Shown here one piece after another: positions 56,763-64,000 of a stretch of DNA of 64,000 nt. The DNA comes from Thelephora terrestris (Eukaryota > Basidiomycota > Agaricomycetes > Thelephorales > Thelephoraceae). The translations under genes and the position numbers were made by a program. How positions within the stretch are numbered: the stretch's first letter is position 1; the number at the start of each line of letters is the position of its first letter. The notes under the pieces were generated by a model. It saw only the letters and a program-made list of their open reading frames with translations, did no database searches and had not been told where the DNA came from. The stretch lies in contig WIUZ02000022.1 in assembly GCA_015956445.1 (NCBI GenBank), positions 62,001-126,000 of the forward strand. The letters run 5' to 3'.

Positions 56763-58839
56763 CTATTGCATCAAACCCAGTCCCACGTCCGCTCCCTCTG
56801 CAGCCCAATCCGGCATCTCCGTTTCAAAGGATCCAAGACTTGTAGTATACCTCAGAGCGTGTAGAAAGATGTACAAACTCTCCGGATTGGGATCCGGGTG
56901 AAGCGGAAGGTAGCACTCCGGACAATACCGATGTCCATTTTCGTCCAGGGGGAGCAAGCTTTCACCCGATCCCTCAGTGATTTCTGGATCTTTTACTCTC
57001 GAGGCTACCTCCTCGTCTGTTAGTTGTGGCTCTGTCCGTGTCACAGCTGAGGGCATTTCCGACTCTGTTTCTGCGGCACCGCCTCGTTTTCGTCTATTTT
57101 GCGGAGGCGCTGCTTTGATTTTGATGTCCCTCGGTGCCAATGCACCTTTGGCTTTAAATATCACATCACGCCAACGGCTCCAGTCTTCATCTTCGTCCTG
57201 AAGAGCCTGGTCAGCGGCCCCACGCAAAAAAGTCGAATCCCAAACCTTCAGACTCCGAAGCCTGGTAATGATCTCGACTGCCTCTTTTGATAACGGAACG
57301 GGTGAGCCCATGCCAATATCGTGGCCTGTTTCCCGAGGTAGAAGCTTTCCGCCATTCGCCCAAGGTGTCGCTTCCGATCTCGTCAATTTGTCCGAACTCT
57401 CCGGCAACTCTGAGGGTGGTAGCGGGGCAGACCGCTCGTCACTTGGGGTCACATCCACACCCCCTTTGCCCAGGCTCTCGCCCTGATTTAACAAGCAAAG
57501 CTTCAGTAAGGCAGGACGGGTGTGAGGCGGAACATACCCAAATCCGTGTCTCTGAATACACATGATCGTTAGCAATCGGATGTCCTAGATATTGCAGATG
57601 CACGCGAATCTGATGTGCTGTGTGGGGATGATAAGATTTTTGATGTCTGTGCCCAAGGTCTATTGCTCACATCTCCCAGTCAAAGGTCGACCTGTGAAGT
57701 AGGAGCCGCTCATCAATTGAATCATTACGAACATTGTACCTGACTTACAATGCAACACACTCGTGTGGGTATCCGGGTCATATCTGATTCGCTGGAAAAT
57801 GGTCGTAGCAGGCTAATCGCGTTGCCGGAACTAGGGTCAGAGATTGAGGTGGGTGGCGCTATTAGGGATCATCTTACTTTACCGTCCGGGTGAACGATGT
57901 TCAGTCCCATCTGTCGATCCACAGTAAGAAGTGGCTGATCGCAGGTGACCTCTTCACTATTCCATGATATCCGGCATCGTCAGCCAACGGGCAGAAATGT
58001 CAAGGGGGAAGGAAAACGCACGCTGGGAACTCTCCTTTGCAGCGAGCAATATACTCCTTCTTAACATTCCCTTCTCTGAACTCTGCAGACAATTCGCTTG
58101 CTGTCTTGTTCGACAGTCCAAGGATCATCAACCCAGAAGTCAGCCTATCTAAGCGGTTGACAGCTGACAGAGAAAACAAAGATAGCGTTCAGCATAAGCG
58201 GAGCGTTCAGCCGCGCGAACATACTGTATATCTTCTCGTAACCAAACTCGTTCTTGAGGATCTCTACGAGGGTATGCCGAAAATACCTTCCCGCTGCGTG
58301 AACTGGCTGCAAGGTCAAGTTAAACACAGGATATACTGCCAACGAACGACCCACTATACTCCCAGGCTTGTCGATGACAACGAATTCCCCTTCAGCGTCG
58401 TGATAAATGATTTTCACAGGTTTAGCGGTGACGGGGGGTTCATGCCTATGCACCACATTCCTAGAACGGGGTTGAGTCTCGGGAGATATTGCGACAATGC
58501 TAGAACACCAAACTCTATTCGGTCACCGTTCTGGATTATGGTATCGGGTTTGGCGATCTTCCCGTTGATGGTTGTCACCCCAGATTCGAGAGCATATCTC
58601 TGGATGGAAACGCGAATGAGGCTACTTCGAAGAAGAAAAATTAGACTCACGTAGTAGTCTATTGACCGGTCTCGAAATTCTGTGGACACAACCTCCAGCA
58701 TCTCTCGACCTAACCACCGACCTTTGGCCATGGTAGTGTAAGGGTACCAGTACGGCTCAATCTTCCTTAACCCAGTTGAGGTCAGGTACGATCGCGTGGC
58801 TGGCCCCGTCGGTTCTGTGGCCATAGCGGCGTTGAGCAT
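56763..58839 (-). CDS. RluA-family pseudouridine synthase (Pus9/Rib2-like)
   Basis: Converts uridine to pseudouridine in RNA, probably tRNA. An S4-like RNA-binding segment ([20 protein letters not shown]) precedes [40 protein letters not shown] and the catalytic motif [20 protein letters not shown], whose Asp in RLDR is the nucleophile. Later blocks include [11 protein letters not shown] and a threonine/His-rich segment typical of the family near 57.6 kb. The C-terminal 250 residues are charged and end with a cysteine pair and a conserved-looking block ([20 protein letters not shown], then [20 protein letters not shown]). The start is uncertain: ATG at 58839 ([10 protein letters not shown]) or 58824. 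The frame stays open to 59109, leaving room for a basic N-terminal extension that could target mitochondria. No deaminase domain was recognised. Confidence 0.85.
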
Positions 58840-59662
58840 CCGGGATACGACACGCTTGAACTCTGATTTTGCAGATACGGATGTCAAGGGAAGATGAACG
58901 CGAGATGTGTATCTGTTGAGGTCTGCCAGAATGTCTTTGATTCGAGGAACAGGATCACGACCGAATTTGGATTCAAGGATCGACGTCAGCGTGTGCTGTT
59001 GGCGGGTTTGAACCTCCCCTGCTCGCTGATTCGAAGGCTCGTGGTGTCCTTGACCTAGTTGCCTTCGCTGGAAGTATCGGAGGGAAACTCTCCTCATCCC
59101 AACATCCAAATTCCGAACATACGTGACCTTGATGTTGATGCGGACAGGGGAAACGCGCTGCCTTGTCTCTCATCGAGCGATCACGCACCCCGAATGACCA
59201 GGCGCTGTTTTCGAGTGCTACACCAAAAGAGAACGCGTTGTCAAACTTGGGTCCACCTTTCCTAACTCCCTTCCAATCTAGTCTTTACCTGCTCAGTGGA
59301 TATTCTCTTGCTTCACTGCGTTCTTTCCAATCCTGCTGCCGTCAATCGCCTGGAACCCATTCTGCCTTTCCAACCATTTTAAACCCCGGCGAACCTACAG
59401 GCGTGACCTAATAACCATCTCTGTTCGTCTGGAGGTCTCGCGTGAGCCCCACCCTGTCAATGTTTTAGCTGACCCAATTGATACGGAATGATGTCGGTAC
59501 ATGGGGCGGGGATCCGTGTGGGTTTCCTCATGCAACCAACCACCATGAGTGCCAGAATGCCGGACCGGCGGCTGCGTAGAGGCCGCGCGTACCGAACTGA
59601 TCCCTATGCGAGACGAGTATAAAGGACCCTCGAGATGTCCCTTCCAGTTCACACAACACCCG
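58840..59662. other. Divergent intergenic region, pseudouridine synthase / SDR
   Basis: About 820 nt. The first 270 nt may belong to the pseudouridine-synthase N-terminus (open minus frame to 59109). The remainder contains the promoter of the plus-strand SDR. No other gene seen. Confidence 0.4.
59618..59625 (+). promoter_or_regulatory. TATA box of the SDR gene
   Basis: TATAAAGG lies about 40 nt upstream of the ATG at 59663 in an otherwise GC-rich context. The distance suggests a very short leader. Confidence 0.5.
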
Positions 59663-60844
59663 ATGGCCAAGTTCTCACCCCTCCAGTTCGTACGAGAACA
59701 ACTGAGACGCCCTGTACCCCTTGTGATCGAAGACTTGACCGGCAAGGTCGTCTTGGTCACTGGAGCAAACGTCGGACTCGGCTTCGAAGCCGCGAAACAC
59801 TTTGCCTCCATGAATCCTGAAAGGTTGATAATCGCCTGCCGGAGTGAGGCTAAGGGCAAACAGGCTGTGGAAGGTCATTCCTTCGCTTGTCCTTTACATT
59901 TTGATACTGGACTGACGACGTTCGAATAGAAATCAAGGAATCCACCAAGTTTGATAACGTAGAGCTTTTAATCCTTGACCTGGCGAGCTACGCGTCAGTC
60001 AGCGCCTTCTGCGAAAATGTCGAGAAAGAGGTTCCGCGTCTTGATATCTTGGTAGAAAATGCAGCGCTTGCTCAAGACAAATTCATCCCAACCCCTGATG
60101 GCTGGGAACATCAGTGAGTACCGAGAAGCGACTCCGTCCGTGACTTGCCACTCATCCCTGGCGTCCAGGCTTCAGGTAAACCATCTCGCAACTGCACAGT
60201 TAGCAATCCTCCTGCTTCCGCTTCTTCTTCGATCCGCGTCGATGGGTGCCACTCCTCGTTTGGTCTTTGTCTCGACTGCCAGTCATCATGCGTCACCGCC
60301 TCTAAAGCCGCCAACGCAAGATCAAGGAATTCTTGAATGGTTGAACGATCGATCCACGCCAATGGTGTCGCGTTACGCCGTATCGAAACTCCTAAACCTC
60401 TTCTTTGCTAGGGAATTTGCGTCACGTCTACCCGAGGACAGTCCACTCGTCATCAGTGCCGTCAATCCAGGTCTTTGCGTTTCTGCATTGCGGCGTAACA
60501 CTCCGCTGTCCCGCTATATAGTTCTCTGGCTCATGGAGACACTCATCGGGTGGTCAACTGAACGTGGTTCGAGGCAACTGATTTTCGCAGCATTGGGAAA
60601 CTCAGATAAGCCGGGGGAGATGAAAGGAGCCTATATCTCGAGTTCGGAGATCGTGGAACCCAGTGACTATGTGATATCTGAAGAAGGTGCTGAAGTTCAG
60701 AAACAATTATGGGTAAGTTCATTGCGTTGAGTGCTTCGCTTCTACATGATTTGACCCACAACACAGCACGAGACATTGACCGTCTTATCCAAAGTTTCCC
60801 CCAATATCCAGCCTATCCTCAGCTACACCAACCTTCTGCGATAA
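59663..60844 (+). CDS. Short-chain dehydrogenase/reductase, retinol-dehydrogenase-like
   Basis: NAD(P)-dependent oxidoreductase. Four exons close to 338 aa: 59663-59873, 59930-60113, 60169-60712 and 60767-60844. The start is MAKFSPLQFVREQLRRPVPL. The Rossmann motif is GKVVLVTGANVGLGFEAAKH with RLIIACRSEAKG, whose Arg suggests NADPH use. LDLASYASVSAFCENVEKEV is followed by DILVENAAL, a variant of NNAG with Glu-Asn-Ala-Ala. LVFVSTASHH carries the catalytic Ser, SRYAVSKLLNLFFAREFA the Tyr and Lys, and VISAVNPGLCVSALRR is the usual PG block. The architecture matches the large fungal family related to retinol dehydrogenases and WW-domain oxidoreductase. Unrelated in detail to the SDR at 26 kb. The substrate is unknown. 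Confidence 0.9.
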
Positions 60845-61911
60845 AACAGCTCGTTTTTTCTCTTGTGTTTTGTGTGATATTGGCAACGCCTGCTGTGAGT
60901 CAGATTCTGTTCTAGGATCTCTCCTAGTAGGCCTCCCCGCTGCGCCTTTTTCCTGTTCCTCTCCGAGCCCAGCTACGTATCTATCCCGACCCCCGCCTAG
61001 GTGGGAGCTGATTGACATCTCCTGCTTTATATCAGGGGATTGTAAACTATCGGGCACATCTCAGCGGTGAGTACTAGTTATGGTCGGATCTGGCGTCTGG
61101 CCGACAACGGCCGTGCTACCTTTCACCATGAGTAAGCACCAGTGGCTCGTGGTTTGTTCTACCGTAGTGATATCCTCCCCAAGGATGCCAGTGCTGCGCT
61201 CAGCGTCATCGAAGCGGAGCGCGCCATCCAGATGATCGCCGGCTGATAATATCCTACTCGTTCCGGGCTCATCTACAATGAGCCCCCCAACTTTGACCCT
61301 GGTTGTAAATCGGTCAAGGTTACTTATAGCGTGTGTGTCATCCGACACCTCGGCCGCCTGGATCTGCCTCCACTGCCAGAAGCACACGAGCCGCTCTCGG
61401 AAAAAGATTACGAGGAGACCGGTTTCCCTGCATCCATGATTACCTCCTGCCGCCACAATAGTTTCAAACGGGGTGGATGAACAGGCAGAGCGGAGTCCAA
61501 ACTTCCTGGTGCTCGGAGAACACCCGCGAACGAGAATGGCAGTCAATGAGGCACCGGTCAAGTGTACCTGGAGATGGTCCTGTCCTGCGGTATACAGGGA
61601 GCGACTGTCAGAGTTATGGAATGCGATGCTAGACATCAATCGGCAGCGAGAAAATCAGCAACTGGAAAGCGGGGAGATCGTGGTCGTTGGGATCAAGTAC
61701 CGAAGATGGTGAGACTGGCAGCCAATTCCCCTCACCTGATCACGTTGAGGGACTGGTCCAATTTGGAGTTGATCACCGACGGAGAAATGAAAGTGATACA
61801 ATTACTAGAACATGCATGGACAGGAATTTGCGGTAGATTATATGGCGGTAGACACAGGAGATATGCGAAAGGTACAAGTACACGGTATCAATGCGAAGGG
61901 ACTGAAAATAA
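60845..61911. other. Intergenic region with an ambiguous minus-strand ORF
   Basis: About 1.07 kb. A minus-strand frame of 192 codons (61639-61061, beginning MMSSIAFHNSDSRSLYTAGQ) is open and reasonably protein-like (for example FTTRVKVGGLIVDEPGTSRI) but matches no family I recognise and has no clear promoter. A plus-strand frame overlaps it (61473-61712). The minus-strand frame could be a real hypothetical gene. Confidence 0.3.
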
Positions 61912-64000
61912 TCACTGTTTAGGGGGAGGTCGTTTAATCGGAGGATTAGGCTTATTCTCCGCGGGCTTTAGCCGTTTGGCCAAAGAGTTATCCGCAGTCT
62001 GTGTCTCACCCTCGGCGTCCTCCCTTGGTCGTTTAGCAGCACCCATGATGGAGACACCACCTCCGGTACTCTGGGGAGTTGGTGCGGTTATTGGTGCCCC
62101 ACCCCTTCCACCCAACACACGACCTGGTCCGCCGCCTCGTGTTGGAGGGGTTGGTCGATTGGGAAGCCTATTCTGCGCTGCTGTTTGTTGAGGTTTGTTG
62201 GCCGCGGGAGTGGGTTTCTGACCAGGAATCTGAGCTGGAGCAGTTTTCTGCGGGGGAGGCTGGGTCGGGGTGGGCTTCTGACCAGGTGTGGTGGCGACCG
62301 TCTTTGAACTTGACGCGGCACCAGGACCTTGCAACTCCAGGATTTTGGCTTCCAACTCCTTGACTTTTGTCTGAGTCCTCAAGAGTTGTGCGTCCTTTAG
62401 CCTCCCTTTTGCTTGCTGTTCAACCCTGCCACTCTCGATGGCCTTCTCAATATCCTCCTGGTGAGCCTTTTCCCATTCAGCTTTCGCGGAGGCAATGAGA
62501 GTCTCGACATCCGCTCCTGTGCTCTTTTCCGTGGTCGCCCCTGGGGCCGCGTTCGCGGCAGCGGCCTCGAGCTCCTTCTTGTGTTCAGCACGAAGGCGTT
62601 CCTCCAAGGCCTTGAGCTCATCGGCGTGCTTCTTTTCGGCTTCCTCGTTCGGCGGGATTGCTACGGTTGGGTTCTCGCTTTTCGCGGCTGCGACCGCGGT
62701 GTCAATGGCGACCTGCTGTTTGGTGGCGAAATTCTTTTTCTGCGCTTCCATTTCCTGCACCTGTTTCCGGTAACCAGACTGGAGCGGGACTTTCAATGGA
62801 CGGCGAAAAAAGAGCAAGGTGAACGATACTCACAATTTGCATGTAGTTTTGCTTAAGCTGGTTCCTCAACTGGGTCTCCTGCTCCTGGGCTTTCTGCAGG
62901 ACGAGTTAAAGATGTGACAAAGAAGGATCGCGAACGACTAACCTTGCAACCGGCAAGTGCTTCGTCCCTCTCTCTGAGCATCTGGGTTTTTTCCTCTTCC
63001 CACGATCCACTGGATGTGCCCTCAGTGGTAGACGCGACACCGGACTTGGTCCACGCCTCCTTCTCTGCAAGAAGGGCATCCCTCTCCTTCTGTATCGAAG
63101 CCTGGAAACTAGTCAGGAACGGTGTCAAGTCCAACACTATTCACTAACCAAAGTAGCGGTTTGATTCGACAGTTCCGTAGCCTTGGCCCTGACTTCATCG
63201 AGAGAGGCCTCCAATGACGATTTTTCCTGTTGAAGTGCTGCGATTCGGTCTTGAAGAGACTTCAAGTCTGGGGAATCCTGGGTAACGGTGGAAGCGTTCT
63301 GCGTTTTGAGAGCATCGCGCTCGGTAGTGAGGGTTTCAACTTGGTTCTTGAGCTTCTTGATAGTCTCGTTCAACCCAGTAACCTGTTGCCGGACACGCTG
63401 GGTTAATTCCTTGTTTCTGTTCTCTGAACTCTCGACCTGCAGCTTGGTGAGCGTCTGGTGCAACCGGGGGCGACAACACAAACCTGTCTCCTGAGTTGAT
63501 CAACGACCTCCGTGTTATCCGTCGCTGGGGGCCTCTCTTTCAACATGGCTTCTACATTTTTCAACCGCTCGTTCTCGTTCTTCAGTGCCTGAAGCTCATC
63601 AGGATCGATGCGTTCGTACTGTCAATGCATAAGCCACTGGGCGTCAATGGAATAGGTAGAGATAATTGGCACACCTTCGTTAGAAGCTGCTGGTTCCTCT
63701 CCTGCCATTTGCGACTATCCTGCGTGAGTCGGGTGATTTGCGAGTTGCGAGCGTCCAGTTCAGCTCGAAGAACCAATAGCTCTTGCTTAGCCGGAGCAAG
63801 TTCGTTAGCCACTTGTTTCAACTTGTTGTCTAGCTCAGCAACGCGTTTGCCCTTGGCTTCGCTTTCAGCACGGAGTGTCGCATTGCTTTCACGGTAGATG
63901 GTAAGCTCGTTGATCTTGCTCATCAGCGTATCGTGATCTGCTTGAGAGGCGGCCGTCTCGGTGGCGCGCTCCCTCTCCTGAAAAGGAATGAGCGTGAATG
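61912..64000 (-). CDS. Mlp1/TPR-type nuclear-basket nucleoporin, C-terminal part
   Basis: Very long coiled-coil protein of the nuclear pore basket, involved in mRNA export surveillance and nuclear organisation. Only the 3' part is in the window; it is open at base 64000. Heptad-rich segments include KRVAELDNKLKQVANELAPA, ELLVLRAELDARNSQITRLT, YERIDPDELQALKNENERLK, NETIKKLKNQVETLTTERDA and AALQQEKSSLEASLDEVRAK, then SGYRKQVQEMEAQKKNFATK. The DPDELQALKNENERL stretch is a good family marker. The tail is non-coiled, Pro/Thr/Gln-rich (TTPGQKPTPTQPPPQ), with GGGPGRVLGGRGGAP and a basic end (AAKRPRE; AKRLKPAENK; IKRPPPKQ-stop at 61912), plausible nuclear localisation signals. At least six exons with 50-60 nt introns. 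Confidence 0.85.

Noticed and set aside
1-64000. CRISPR arrays, prophage, operons, ribosome binding sites
   Set aside because: The DNA is fungal nuclear sequence with spliceosomal introns. No regularly spaced palindromic repeats or prokaryotic signals are present.

Overview
The window is nuclear DNA from a filamentous basidiomycete, most likely an agaricomycete. Nearly every gene is interrupted by short (about 45-60 nt) introns with GT(A/G)NGT...YAG ends. Gene families typical of mushroom-forming fungi are present: F-box/LRR-like proteins, a DUF6533-type multi-membrane protein, an intron-rich large NAD-dependent glutamate dehydrogenase, and a fungal phytochrome histidine kinase. A tRNA-Ser gene with an intron fits the same picture. 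Exon structures were rebuilt by hand from splice signals, reading frame and family conservation. Where they close in frame, exact exon coordinates are given.

Layout, left to right. 0-12.5 kb: an A1 aspartic peptidase (-, runs off the left edge); the small GTPase Rho1 (+); an F-box protein (+); a GH15 glucoamylase/trehalase-like hydrolase (-); a membrane-anchored cupin (+); and a decayed copy of the chaperonin subunit gene CCT3 (-). 12.5-22 kb: an intron-containing tRNA-Ser(AGA); a conserved but uncharacterised protein with a CAAX box (-); then about 6 kb with no convincing gene. 22-32 kb: an L1-domain ribosome-biogenesis protein (+); a Qa-SNARE (+); an SDR and a 2-oxoglutarate/Fe(II) dioxygenase in tandem (-); and the SAM-domain RNA-binding protein Vts1 (+). 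32-47 kb: a DUF6533-type membrane protein (-); a second F-box protein (+); NAD-GDH (+, 16 exons); ribosomal protein uL23 (-); and electron-transfer flavoprotein beta (+). 47-64 kb: a phytochrome hybrid kinase (-); a nested pair of non-autonomous transposons; spliceosome factor Cwc15 (+); an RluA-type pseudouridine synthase (-); a second SDR (+); and the 3' part of an Mlp1/TPR nucleoporin (-, runs off the right edge).

Most genes are housekeeping or signalling functions with no operon-like logic. The only pair that looks functionally linked is the SDR next to the 2OG dioxygenase. I see no CRISPR, prophage, plasmid or other prokaryotic feature, and no obviously new multi-gene system.

The most informative observations are at smaller scale. 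(i) A 287-bp MITE beginning CACTGGG, flanked by CGA duplications, sits inside the terminal repeat of a larger element; removing it restores that repeat. (ii) The CCT3 copy keeps its introns but carries several frame lesions and a large internal deletion. (iii) The phytochrome has a 22-nt exon that appears to lie between two GC-AG introns. (iv) Several enzyme genes contain exons of 7-19 nt that carry or adjoin conserved residues.
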